A stretch of DNA of 64,000 bases from Merluccius polli (taxonomy: Eukaryota; Chordata; Actinopteri; Gadiformes; Merlucciidae): positions 92,001 to 156,000 of the forward strand of contig JAOPHQ010005725.1 of assembly GCA_030340625.1 (NCBI GenBank), read 5' to 3'. Within the stretch, counting starts at the first letter, position 1, and the number at the start of each line of letters is the position of its first letter. Below the pieces are notes generated by a model. That model was not told where the DNA came from and searched no databases. It was given only the letters and a program-made list of their open reading frames with translations. Positions 35,715 through 47,099 of this stretch are shown in pieces. The translations under genes and the position numbers were made by a program.

Positions 35715-36704
35715 GTCTCTCAGCTGGCCTGGGAACGCCTCGGGATCCCCCAGGAAGAGCTGGACGAAGTGGCTGGGGAGAGGGAAGTCTGGGCTTCCCT
35801 GCTTAGGCTGCTGCCCCCGCGACCCGACCCCGGATAAGCGGCAAGAAGATGGATGGATGGATGGATAGTAAGTAAATAACAATAACAAACAATACAAAGC
35901 AGAACCAAAACAGGTGGAGGCTGGGGTGGTGGGTGAAATCCAGCTCAGGACTTCACTTCGCAGAGAGTGTGTGTGAGATGGGAGGTCTTAAACTGACCGC
36001 GTATCAGTGTATGTGCGTTTGATTGGACCGTGTTAGCCGTCAGCTGTTAGGCGGCGCATGACTAAGTGTCCTGCCAGAACTAGCTACACCCATTTATGGG
36101 CATGAAAACATAAAAACCATAATGTACTGTCTTCTGTTGCAACACATTTTTTCAAGTTTTATTCAATGGACTGTGATGAAACAAAAGGCCATTTCCAGGG
36201 CAATAACACCACACATACCTTTGGCTCCTGTGTTTACTCCTGGAATCAATAAAATAGGTATGGTTGATGGCATATGCTTTTTGTGAACTATCCTGCAGGT
36301 TGTGTCTGCTTTGAAGTTATCTTTTATAAATGCATTTTGTGTTATCCATTCCACATTGCATAATATATACATGACGATACCTTCCTCCGGTTTTAATAAG
36401 GCGACATAATAGTCCTTGAAATAAATGAATTCTGCATGTATTGCCACTGAATAGTTTGAGCAGATTAGACTCATATTTACATTTCCAGAATAAATCTCTT
36501 CAAGTTACCTGGGGTCCGTTTCACAAAGCAGGTTCATCAACCTCTGAGTCTAATCCTAAACGCTGAGTTGATCTACTCTGAAATAGAAAACTCTGGGTTT
36601 TCGGTTCCAGAACAGCGGATTTGAGTTAATTTGATCAACTCAGAGGGGTTCCACCTAGGGTTAAGCGCGTGCACCACAAGTATAAAAAGGTTCGACGAGT
36701 CACC

Positions 36705-36950
36705 ATGGCAACGGGGAAATATCGGGATTTCGAATTGGAAATCCTAATGTGCTCATATGGCGACTTTCAACACGTTTTTAGAAAGAAGTGCAACACTGCT
36801 GCGTAAGTTTAAATGTAGTCCTTTGCAATCACAATAATATTACAGGGGGAACATGCTTGAATGGTAACTATTTATTTATTTCATTTAGGTGCAATCCTGC
36901 GGGGGAGAAGCGCACTTGGCAGCAGCTTAAGATGACATTGTTCAAACAGA
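36705..36950 (+). pseudogene. Remnant of Harbinger MYB/SANT-like accessory gene
   Basis: A TATAAAAAGG box precedes ATG at 36705 (MATGKYRDFELEIL...), followed by a CNPAGEKRTWQQLKM block at about 36891-36935. This N-terminus and the GEKRTWQQ block resemble the MYB/SANT-like second protein of Harbinger elements. The middle is missing or frame-broken. Confidence 0.5.
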
Positions 36951-37413
36951 TAAGACCTCGGCATGATCATTTTGATCATGTTTTACACTGTAAAGTAAAT
37001 ATTAAGTGGCTATTTGACTGTATACAGTTGCCTTGCTCAAGTGCTCTGCATCTCCGACATTGTACAAAAAACTTCCATTTGCAAAGAAACGCAGTGCAAC
37101 ACACAATATCTGCTGGGATGTGAGAGCATGACTACGGTTGGTAATGTTGCAAATGACCGCGGACCGATGACGGGGTTGCGCGATCGTAACCACTGACGGC
37201 GGGGGGGGGGGGGGGGGATTAAAAAAATAAAATAGGTGCCGGATCCACCGTTGGAGGTGCCGGATCCGACGTCGGAGGTGCCGGAACATGTTCCGGCGTG
37301 TTCCGGCCCAAATTAAGCCCTGGATACTGACGCCAAAGGTACCCTCCCGCGTCTGTGTGAAACAATCTGGGTTCTCATAAACCCGTTCGCGGTGGTAAGA
37401 GACGAGCAGAGTC

Positions 37414-37584
37414 TACAGCGTCCGCTCGCAGAGCAGAGTCTACAGCGTCCGCAGTCTACTGTGAAACAATTCACTCCAAAAAGGGTTAGGGTTAGGGTTA
37501 TGGTTAGCGTAATCTATCACCGTGACCGGGTTATTATTGGAGTGAATGGACGCTGTAGACTCTGCTCTGCGAGCGGACGCTGTA
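37414..37584. repeat. 37-bp perfect inverted repeat (long hairpin)
   Basis: Arms 37414-37450 and 37548-37584, starting TACAGCGTCCGC. The loop of about 97 bases contains a short telomere-like tract (GGGTTAGGGTTAGGGTTA at about 37483). Nested within the Harbinger-like element. Confidence 0.85.
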
Positions 37585-37945
37585 GTTGGGATGAGAACGG
37601 GCTGCGGTTGAGTATGTGGGGACTTTTTCGGTCGCAATTGGGTTTCACATTTTTAAAAGTGGTGGGGACAAAATTCAAATTATAAATAGTGGTGGGGACA
37701 TGTCCCCCCCGTAATCGACGCCTATGAGGTTGTGTATGTAAATGATGGACTGTGACGTGAAACGGTACCGCTGAAAAAGATCATTGTCTGGAAATGATAA
37801 TTGTCTGGAAATGCTACATCTATGCGCGGTCTGATAACCCTCTCCCGACGAATATTTAATTCTCTGCGCAGTAATGCTGCACCGTCATCCACGGGATCAT
37901 TGTCAAAAGCAGTGCTCGAAGTGGGCCGGCACTTTTTCTTGCGTA

Positions 37946-38354
37946 CCGGTGTCGTGCCAAAAAGTGATTGTCTGCCAGAATCTGATTTCTGGCCACGGGA
38001 TCGCGCACAGCAGCCCGTTGAGCGGTAGCGCAACAACGTCTGCTTTTCTCTGGAGGATTAAATGGCCATAATATGCAGATACACACAACTGTATTATAAT
38101 GTAATTCTAGCAAAGGCACATTTCTTCGAAAGTTTAACGTTTGTTCTTCAATCAATTTTTGGCAGGTGAAAATACCTATTTTGTGTTGCAATGGTCCTTT
38201 AAAATAATTCCAAGGTGTCCTGTGAGCGCCAGTGTTTATATTATGAAGCTTATGAATGAGATCAAGTCATATTTAGGCAGAAATCACCTTTGAGTAACTG
38301 TATTTGGCCTTCAATCAATTTCTGGCAGACAATCACTTTTTGGCACGACACCGG
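37946..38354. repeat. 35-bp perfect inverted repeat pair
   Basis: Arms 37946-37980 and 38320-38354, starting CCGGTGTCGTGCC. Weaker inverted similarity continues outside (CGAAGTG...GCCGGCACTT against AAGTGCCGG...CACTTCGAGC), so this is a nested MITE-like palindromic element. Confidence 0.75.
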
Positions 38355-39047
38355 CACTTGTCACAGGCTGCCGGTACTCTACTTTGCCCTAACCAGGGGC
38401 GGATCTACCGGAGTGGCGCCCCCCCCCCCCCGTCGCTTATATGTGAATAAGGGAGTACCGGCACTTATTTTTTTCCACTTCGAGCGCTGGTCAAAAGGAC
38501 ATGTTCGTGAAAAAAGTCGCCTCCTACTGTGCCTAATGGACTTCTGAAATAGCACTGACTCTGATTTTTTAAAATTATTTTTGACAGACGGCTACGCCAA
38601 AACTCGCCTGCTGACTGAATGAATGAGGAAATCAAATGGCGTGTGTGGCTGAAAGAGGGCGGAGACAGATTGAAACTCTATGTTCACACAGTAAAACCTG
38701 GTCCCGACCAGGTTAGGTTCATAGAGTCTGTTACTACGGTAACTGACCGAGAGCGTAAGTTATCTCTCTCTGTGAAACAGGCTAGAGTTACCCCTCTTTC
38801 TCTGGTTTGAGTTACCTCCCTTTGTGAAACGGAAAACTCAGCGTTTCCCTCATTTCAGGGTTAATAAACCCAGGGTTTTCACTAAACCTGCTTTGTGAAA
38901 CGGACCCCTGGAGTCTGTGGAGGGCATTATTGGATTTTGTTGTTGTTGAGACATACCGTAATAATAGTTATTAAAGCAGCTGATGTATGTAAGATTAGAC
39001 AGTTGAAGAGAGCAACACTTTGCTATCGGGTGCTATCGAAGATTTTT

Positions 39048-39212
39048 GTTGAACGGGGGGGGGGGGGGGGGGGGGGGGGGGTGCTATCGAAGATTTTTGT
39101 TGAGCGGGGGGGGGGGGGGGGGGGTGCTAGCGGAGATTTTTGGTGAACTGGGGAGGTGTAGTTGAGCGGGGGGGAGTGCGCGATTGTCAACGGGGGGGGG
39201 GGGGGGGGGGTC
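39048..39212. repeat. Poly-G tract repeats at gene C deletion point
   Basis: Three long G runs (about 12-27 G) are separated by copies of GATTTTTGTTGAACG-like spacer. Sequence homologous to the family's second exon ends exactly here. Confidence 0.85.
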
Positions 39213-39661
39213 GAAGGAGGACGAAGACACACCATGCAGTTGTGAATGAGTATTATGTAGTGTAAGTCTGTATGTCTGGCTGATCCCCGGTTGATGTTGA
39301 GGCCTATTAATAGGACTGATCTTAGCAATCGCGATCGACGTCGACGATACTTTATTTTGTAGCTTTATGCTTTAAAAAGTACATCTATAAAACTAACACA
39401 ATGACAAACAGTATAAAACAGGAATCCGGCCTTACCTTCCAGTTGACTCGCTACGTCTGGGTATCTGTCTTTTATTTTCTCTAACAAACCCGCCATTCTT
39501 AAAACCTAAAACCTGACGTTGAGACTGAAGTATTATAATCATGGAAGTATTAAGTAGGCTACAGGTTTTTACACATGAAGCTCATTTGAAATCATATTAA
39601 CCTTTACGTCAGTATGGCCAAATCACCACTGGAGGGAAAAAATAAAGTGAAAGTATAAAAG

Positions 39662-39724
39662 GAAAGTCCTCTCTCCCCCTCCCTCCCTGTCCCTCCCCCT
39701 CCCTCCCTGTCCCTCCCCCTCCCG

Positions 39725-39800
<76 letters not shown>
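39662..39800. repeat. (CCCT)n and (CT)n microsatellite
   Basis: CCCTCCCTGTCCCTCC tracts followed by about 38 CT dinucleotides. The Arg-Glu frame on the minus strand is an artefact of the repeat. Confidence 0.95.
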
Positions 39801-39804
<4 letters not shown>

Positions 39805-40604
39805 ACTATTTAGTTTATGAAAGATAGATCTATCTGTTCATTCATTCAAACGGTGTGTGTCTGATGGTCTTTTACATTGATTGTACCATTAATTAGCATT
39901 GACACAACCACCCCCCCACCCCACACCCCCACTCCCCTCTCAGCCTGACTAGCAGTAGGTGATGGGGAATCTGCCCCTCACACTGTTTTCCCACAATGCA
40001 TATGACTGCGGTCACGCCATCTACACGGTATGACTTTAGCACCTCATCATTAAAACAATTCTGCTGTAAAAAACCTTGAAAATGATCATCTTCAGAGGTA
40101 CTTGGGGACATGTTGCACAAGAATATGGTATATTTTTTAATGACATTTTTCAAATCTGCCTATTTAGCAATGCATGCATATTGAGTATGACTTGAGCATG
40201 GTTAATCTTTAAGGCTTTGTCATATTTATACATTGTTCAGTACATTGGATTTATGTGAATGCTAAAATATTTTGAATGATTTAACTTGAAAAAATGCAAC
40301 ATGATGGGCATTAGCCTACTGTTTGTATTCCGAAAATGAAAGCTAAAACAATTATATATATTGAGCACTTATTATTTATCAGTAGTTCATTGTAATAATA
40401 TAATCATTAAATAGATTGCCTACACTTTGTAAATAAAGGTTATACAATTGATTTCTATAATGAAATATGTTAACCTACTTTTCCCTTCATGAACAGATGA
40501 CCATTGTTTCGCACCTTCCACTGATTGTGGAAAAAAACCCACAAATAACTTCACTACCAATGGCAGCACATGGATTCAATGATTTCTGTCTGAGTGCTTA
40601 TCTG

Positions 40605-43600
40605 TTACCACGGCTTCAGAAACGACCAACCTTTCTTGCCACTAGCCTTGGTTTCTTTATCAGCATTACCAGCATTGTGGTATTGACCATGGGAGTCATG
40701 ACTATCATAACCACGTTGGTCATTACCACCCATCGAACTGCTACTACTGGAACGTGTACCCACACCACCACCCTGGTAGTCAAGACCACCATGAGCACGT
40801 TGGTCATTACCACCCACACCGGAACGTGTAACCACACCACCACCCTGGTAGTCATGACCACCATGAGCACGTTGGTCATTACCACCCACACCGGAACGTG
40901 TACCCGCACCACCACCCTGGTAGTCATTACCACCATGAGCACGTTGGTCATTACCACCCACACCGGAACGTGTACCCGCACCACCACCCTGGTAGTCATT
41001 ACCACCATGAGCACGTTGGTCATTACCACCCACACCGGAACGTGTACCCGCACCACCACCCTGGTAGTCATTACCACCATGAGCACGTTGGTCATTACCA
41101 CCCACACCGGAACGTGTACCCCGCACCACCACCCTGGTAGTCATGACCACCATGAGCACGTTGGTCATTACCACCCACACCGGAACGTGTACCCGAACCA
41201 CCACCCTGGTAGTCATTACCACCATGAGCACATTGGTCATTACCACCCACACCGGAACGTGTACCCGCACCACCACCCTGGGAGTCATGACCACCATAAG
41301 CACGTTGGTCATTACCACCCACACCGGAACGTGTACCCACACCACCACCCTGGGAGTCATGACCACCATAAGCACGTTGGTCATTGCCACCCACACCGGA
41401 ACGTGTACCCACACCACCACCCGGGGAGTCATGACCACCATAAGCACGTTGGTCATTACCACCCACACCGGAACGTGTACCCACACCACCACCCTGGGAG
41501 TCATGACCACCATAAGCACGTTGGTCATTATCACCCACACCGGAACGTGTACCCACACCACCACCCTGGGAGTCAAGACCACCATAAGCACGTTGGTCAT
41601 TACCACCCACACTGGAACGTGTACCCACACCACCACCCTGGGAGTCAAGACCACCATAAGCACGTTGGTCATTACCACCCACACTGGAACGTGTACCCAC
41701 ACCACCACCCTGGGAGTCAAGACCACCATGAGCACGTTGGTCATTACCACCCACACCGGAACGTGTACCCACACCACCACCCTGGGAGTCAAGACCACCA
41801 TAAGCACGTTGGTCATTACCACCCACACTGGAATGTGTACCCACACCACCACCCTGGGAGTCAAGACCACCATGAGCACGTTGGTCATTACCACCCACAC
41901 CGGAACGTGTACCCACACCACCACCCTGGGAGTCAAGACCACCATGAGCACGTTGGTCATTACCACCCACACCGGAACGTGTACCCACACCACCACCCTG
42001 GGAGTCAAGACCACCATGAGCACGTTGGTCATTACCACCCATCAAACTGCTACTACCCTTAATACTGCTGGGCCGTTGGTTATCACCATTACCACCAGTA
42101 CCCACATCACTAACATTGTCATTTCCTGCTCTAACCAACGGGTCGGAAGCACTGCTGTTACGACTGCGAATGTCCGACTTTATGTCGCCGTCACTGACGC
42201 TTTCGCAGATGCTTTCTGCTTTCTCAGAGTGTTTGAGTAGCATGGCGTGCATTTGAGTGACCGCCTGGTTGTTCATGTCACTGGTCAGCAATCCAGACAC
42301 AGAGTCGTGGTGGAAGACGTTGACATCCAACACAATGTTCCACGATGATTTCTTGGAGATCAACCCTGGCGTTTGGATGAATCCTCCGTTGGGGTTGCGC
42401 GTGTGATGCATCATCACCAAAATGAGAGGTTTGTCTCTCAATGACGCTACAACGAGGAGGAGGTGAGAGGATGTTTTAGTTACAGTGGACTGGAAAAGCA
42501 TTACATAATGATAACATCACACTGATCCTGTGAGATTACCAATCATTAGGGAGCATGCTGCACTTCAATGTGTCTGAAGGAAATTAAACCATGGCCATTA
42601 CCTGGGAACTTAGACATGACATTCTCCAAGTCTGAATCAATCCGTGACGTGATTGGACAGAACACAATGATGAGCTGGGGGTCGTTGCTCTCCTCTGTCT
42701 GCACCAGAGTCACTTTTCCCAGGGACTTCACACGGTTCAATAGGGTATTTTCACAGCCTAATGTGTTGCCGCTTACAATAGACAGGAATTTTACAGTAGG
42801 GAGTTCTGAAAAAAATAGCGTGAAATTAAAACAGTACAAATTAAATAGAAAACAATTTCTAGATACATTTTGATTAAGAGGCCTGGATGCTTAACATAGT
42901 GGACATTTGTAGTTTTTTGGTAAGGTCAGTCCGTCAATGATTACATGCTGTGGTGGCAACAAAATCTCAAGGATGCCAAAACTTCATGTGGATGGCAGTC
43001 CTTGTGATGGCTTATATTTGTGTATGTGCGTTTAGATTATAAGTGCAATATTAGTATTATTATGTAAGTTAATATTACCCATCTGCTGTGACTTCTTTGG
43101 GTCAGTGCTGCTGGTATGAGGTGCTGGGACCATATCTGGTACATGGTCAATGTCATCACCTTGACTGCTCTCTGGAGAGCTTGGACTGGGGCCTACATCT
43201 GGCTTCACTTCTCCTGAGAACAAATAAATAAGGCAACAAGTTAACTCCTGGAAATCACAAATGAAAGAAAGCCCTCAAAATGCTAGTCTTTGTTACCAAC
43301 AGTACTTAAATGAAAAGTGACTTAAGATTAAGGTGCTGTAGGTAAGATGTATTATTAATTTAGTGTATTAATGTGTGTTATAAATGCCATAGCCATCCGC
43401 CAGCTATTAGTGAGTGAAATGCACTGTGAGAATATCTGTATCGAGTTGACTGCTCCTGCCTCTGTATGGACGATTTATTTTTTAGACCCAGCGCATTGCT
43501 GACCGAACTCCTTGATTAGTTCAGGGAATCCATCTTGGTTGTCAATCACAGGTGCGTGAAATGCAACACTTCTCAATGGCGGAGAAATGAAGGGAGGGAG

Positions 43601-46600
43601 GGAGCAGAGAGGGAGATGTTTTTTTGGCTGTTCAGTTTAAAAATCTTGTTCTCTTCTGCCTGTTCCCTAGCCTGGCAAGCCAGACCCACATCAGAAAGAT
43701 GTAAGGTCTGGCTCAGCTCCATTGGCAGTGTGGGCGGGATAAACGGTTGTCTTTCAAGTTCCCTCTGCACGCAATAGGATAGCGCTACAACCAATCAGAG
43801 CAACGAAGAAGGTGACGTAGTCAGAGCGACGGCTCTGACTACGTAATTAATCAAAACTCAGAATACATATTTCTTTTCGAGGAAAGACTTCAGTGCCGTT
43901 CTCTGTTCTTTTCTCAAATAAAATGTTAACTTCAAGTCTTGAAGAGTCGCGGCCAAAGCCGACTCGAAAGACAACCGTTCGCCAGCAGCAGCAGCCATTG
44001 TTTACCTCTAACACGGAACCGTCGCAACTCTGTCGTCATGGTAGCCCGGCTTCCGACTCCGCCCCTCACGCTGTGATTGGTCTGACATACTTGGTGTTTC
44101 CAGCACCAAAAAGCCGACGGAGCCGTGCTAGACCTACCTAGCTGCCAAATAAATGTGCTGCCGCTAGGGGGTGTCTAGAGTTCTAGGCTACCTGTTCCCT
44201 TTAAAACTCTTGAATCTTACCTACAACAACTTTAAATTAAAAACTTTGACCTTTAAATGAACAAAATGACATTTGAGTTACCGAATGATTCGTCATAACA
44301 TAGGTTGAAGTATATTTACCTTTGGTAACTGAAGGGAACATACCACCTAGGTAGGATAGAATTGCAACTGATGAAAAAGTTTAACAAAGCCATAAGCCAT
44401 TTTAATACCTAGCTGAGCACCACAATTTGACCGATATTCATAGTAATAGTAAGTAAATTGCACTCATTACTTTTACTATTTCAGTAATACTTTGACATAA
44501 GGAATAAACTTACTGCCGCCAAAATGTAACAAACATAAAGATTGTTTCCAGTAATGTAAAATGTATTATATTGTTAGGCTTTATATAATAGCCCTGCAAA
44601 ATAAATCAATTCTCAATAGGTTATGGTTTGTCATATAATAATGATAATTTTAGGGCATGTATGGTTGCTGAATAGGTTGCTGTAGGATGTAAAGCATGAC
44701 CTACAGATGTCAGATACAGCATAACAACTTTTGACCACAGGGAGCACTAATAAAATCCCCCCATGGAGTACATCAGATATCTCCACCCATTGTCTTCTAC
44801 AAACAATACAGAGCAGAATCAAACCAGGTGGAGGCTCGGGTGGTGGTGGTGGTGGTGGGTGAAATCCAGCTCAGGACTTCACTTCGCAGAGAGTGTGTGT
44901 GAGATGGGAGGTCTTAAACTGATCGTGTGTACGTGCCTTGAAATAAATGAATACTGCATGTATGGCCACTGAATAGTTTATGAGCAGATTAGATTCATAT
45001 TTATATTTCCAGAATAAATATTTTCAAGTTACCTGGAGTCTGAGGAGGCATTATATGTTGGATTTTTTTGGAAGTTAATAACAGTTATTAAAGCTGATGT
45101 ATGTAAGATTAGAGAGCAGAAGAGAGCAAGACTTTGCTCCCTCCCTCCCCAAGTTTCTCCGCCATTGAGAAGCAAGACAGATTCCCTGAACCAATCAGGG
45201 AAGAGGTGTCTCATTTCTAACAAATGACTGGCTCATAAATTATTAATTATTACCTTGTTGCGCATTGCTTCCTGTGTGTGTTCCTGTAGAATCAACAAAG
45301 CACATTTAATAAATATGAAGTAACTGGATTGTCATGAAACACAAATATATTTTCAGGGCAATAATTCCACACATACCTGTTGGTCTTGGAGGTGAAATAT
45401 TACCTTGTTGTGCATTGCTTCCTGCATGTGCACCTGTAGAATCAACAAAGCACATGGTTTATGGCATATGATTTTTGAGATTTCTGGCTTTTATTTAAGG
45501 ACATTCATGAATGAGAAGTAGTAGGGCAATGGCTTCTATCTCACAAGAAACACAACATGTGCGAGAGGAGAATATAATGCATTTTGTGTTATCTTATCTA
45601 TATATTGCACAATAGATAGCATAGATACCTTTCTCTGCCTTGCTGTGTTCCTCCAGCAGGCGCACATGTTCCTTAAAACATGTATGGACTTTTTCAACTT
45701 GGGTTAACAAGTCCTTCATGATCGTCAGGTAGCCAATCAAGACACCATTGTCTGTCAGGGCAGCTATAGAGAGAGAGCTGCTCAATTGCAATACGACAAT
45801 ACACTGTAGACATTATAAGGAGTGTAAACACCAGTTAGACGGACATTATTCAGGTTTTATACACACCTTTCAAAGATTCTGCAGCAATAAAAGCTTTCAA
45901 GTCTTTCAAAAGATCCCCGATTGGCTTCTAGAAAAAAATAAAATACAAATACTTTAGTTTCAAGTTTTATTTGCCATTTGTAACTAGTACCTAGTTATTA
46001 CACGCTTGGTTCTCACAGCCGACATAAAACATATAATACACAAAGACACAAGAGAAATAGTGTGAGACAATATAACACCCCAGCAAAAAAATAAATCATC
46101 TTCTACATATGCATGTACATAGCAGTGTATAAGTACATAAAGTACAGTATATAAAAGACAATATAAATATATATAACTCCATAAAACTATAAATAATCAC
46201 ATGACTTACGGTGTATCTAGCAGCATGTGAAAGATGGTAAAGTGCAGGTGTGTGAGGTTTGTTAGTCCAGCTGTTATTACAACACCACTTATAATTACAG
46301 TTTGAGGAGGAGAAGAAGAAGAAGAAGAAGAAGAAGAAGAAGAAGAAGAAGAAGAAGAAGAAGAAGAAGAAGAAGAAGAAGAAGAAGAAGAAGCTGTTTT
46401 TTCTCCTGCTTGAATATTACCTATTATTAGTCTATTATTAACCTATTATTATCCTATTGTTAGCAGGAGCCGCTAGCTGACCTGCTGGTGTATGAGTTCA
46501 TAGACAGCCTTCCTCTGCCGGAGGTTCTGTGCAGGAAGCAGCTCCCCCAGGTCCACTCTGGTCAGGGTCCGCAGCTCCTGGTCACTGAGGACCTGCGCCT

Positions 46601-46910
46601 CTGATCAATACGAGGAGGACGAAGACACACCATGCAGTTGATTATTGATTATGAATGATTATTATGTAAGTCTGTATGTCTGGCTGATCCCCGGTTGATG
46701 TTGAGGCCTGCGTCACATAGGCCTACTAGGCCTAGGCCTACTATTAATAGGACTGATCAAAGTCTTAGCAATCGCGATCGACAATACTTAAAAAAAAACA
46801 TAAAAAAGTACATAATGACAAACAGTATAAAACAGGAATCCGGCCTTACTTTCCAGTTGTCTCGCTACGTCTGGGTATCTGTCTTTTATTTTCTCAAACA
46901 AACCCGCCAT
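40605..46910 (-). CDS. Gene A: best-preserved member of the unnamed family
   Basis: Exons with matching phases: 46850-46910 (MAGLFEKIKDRYPDVARQLE), 46482-46600 (AQVLSDQELRTLTRVDL), 45867-45927 (KPIGDLLKDLKAFIAAESLK), 45629-45763 (coiled-coil-like, LLTQVEKVHTCFKEHVRLL), 45377-45433, 45254-45283 (micro-exon), 43079-43213 (Ser/Pro linker), 42602-42805 (VKFLSIVSGNTLGCENTLL...FCPITSR) and the last exon from 42434. From the coiled-coil exon on, every junction is phase 1. The C-terminal domain (LVMMHHTRNPN, VLDVNVFHHD) is followed by about 18 Gly-rich 24-residue repeats. One extra C in TACCCCGC at about 41117 shifts the frame and ends it at 41095; the unshifted frame would end at 40605 in KGWSFLKPW. 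There is no signal peptide or membrane segment. Function unknown; an ISRE-like promoter suggests an immune role. Confidence 0.7.
40726..42046 (-). repeat. 72-bp coding minisatellite in the gene A last exon, about 18 units
   Basis: Same 24-codon unit as gene B but twice as long. Subtypes occur in blocks: NDYQGGGAGT units toward the 3' end and LDSQGGGVGT units toward the 5' end. One unit has an extra C near 41117. Confidence 0.92.
43332..44235. mobile_element. TTAA-type MITE in gene A intron, interrupted by the RecQ-start MITE
   Basis: Ends GGTGCTGTAGGTAAGAT and ATCTTACCTACAACAAC, with TTAA near both sides. The copy is longer than in gene B. It is split by the 523-bp element at 43668-44190. 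Confidence 0.5.
43659..44199. mobile_element. RecQ-start MITE, independent inverted insertion in gene A
   Basis: The element is 43668-44190, opposite in orientation to the array copies, with its own 9-bp duplication CCTGTTCCC (43659-43667 and 44191-44199). The helicase-like N-terminus reads on the minus strand and stops after KKYVF. The insertion point is about 12 bp from the one used in the array. Confidence 0.85.
46306..46393. repeat. (GAA)n microsatellite
   Basis: About 28 GAA triplets in intron 2 of gene A. Confidence 0.95.
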
Positions 46911-47050
46911 TCCTAAAACCTAAAACCTGACGGGAGACTGAAGTATTATAATCATGGAAGTATTAAGTACAGGTTTTTACTCATGAAGCTCATTTGAAAT
47001 CATATTAACCTTTACGTCAGTATGGCCAAATCACCGCTGGAGGGGAAAAA

Positions 47051-47076
47051 GAAAGTGAAAGTATAAAGTGAAAGTC
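47051..47076. promoter_or_regulatory. ISRE-like element upstream of gene A
   Basis: GAAAGTGAAAGT at 47051-47062, directly followed by TATAAAGTGAAAG, lies about 140 bp upstream of the gene A ATG. It matches the IRF/ISRE core GAAAnnGAAA. Gene C has a decayed version (TAAAGTGAAAG, about 39645). Gene B has lost this region entirely. Confidence 0.65.
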
Positions 47077-47099
47077 CTCCCTCCCTCTCTTTCTCGCGT

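Larger units (their letters stand above)
33647..35877 (+). mobile_element. 5'-truncated Rex1-like LINE in gene C
   Basis: The body is 33660-35864 with a perfect 13-bp target duplication ATAGTAAGTAAAT (33647-33659 and 35865-35877). The plus strand encodes an RT with FVDLEKAFDRVPR, VGLRQGCHLSPILF and LLFADDVVLLAS (catalytic FADD), followed by QVEDFQYLGVLF and WLGHLLRMPPRRLPGE. It is broken by stop codons near 34684 and 34735 and by an insertion. It ends in GGATGGATGGA repeats, the tail seen in Rex1-type fish LINEs. Confidence 0.85.
36509..38910. mobile_element. PIF/Harbinger-like DNA transposon in gene C
   Basis: The body is 36512-38907 with perfect terminal inverted repeats of at least 20 bp, beginning GGGTCCGTTTCACAAAGCAG and extending to AGGTT. 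The 3-bp target duplication is CTG; the empty site is seen in gene A (ACCTGGAGTC, about 45030). No transposase ORF remains. Other repeats are nested inside. Confidence 0.8.
31751..39496 (-). pseudogene. Gene C: broken paralogue of the unnamed family
   Basis: Retained pieces: start exon 39436-39496 (MAGLLEKIKDRYPDVASQLE, intact ATG and donor), a 21-bp micro-exon 36219-36239, a remnant of the coiled-coil exon near 36390-36410, linker exon 32892-33080, domain exon 32414-32617 and last exon 31751 to about 32244. The LSDQEL exon is gone: homology stops at a poly-G tract at about 39210. The acceptor of the last exon reads TG instead of AG (position 32246). The tail has one repeat only and then a stop. 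Rex1 and Harbinger elements occupy its introns. Almost certainly nonfunctional as a whole. Confidence 0.7.

Noticed and set aside
37483..37506. Interstitial telomere
   Set aside because: Only about three TTAGGG units, inside the loop of a nested palindromic repeat.
40726..42046. Regular direct repeats considered as a CRISPR array
   Set aside because: There are no unique spacers. The whole 72-bp unit is conserved and coding, and the genome is eukaryotic.
40467..42062. 531-aa plus-strand His-rich/Thr-rich ORF
   Set aside because: It is the antisense reading of the 72-bp coding minisatellite. The frame is open only because the period is a multiple of three. No start context or splice structure supports it.
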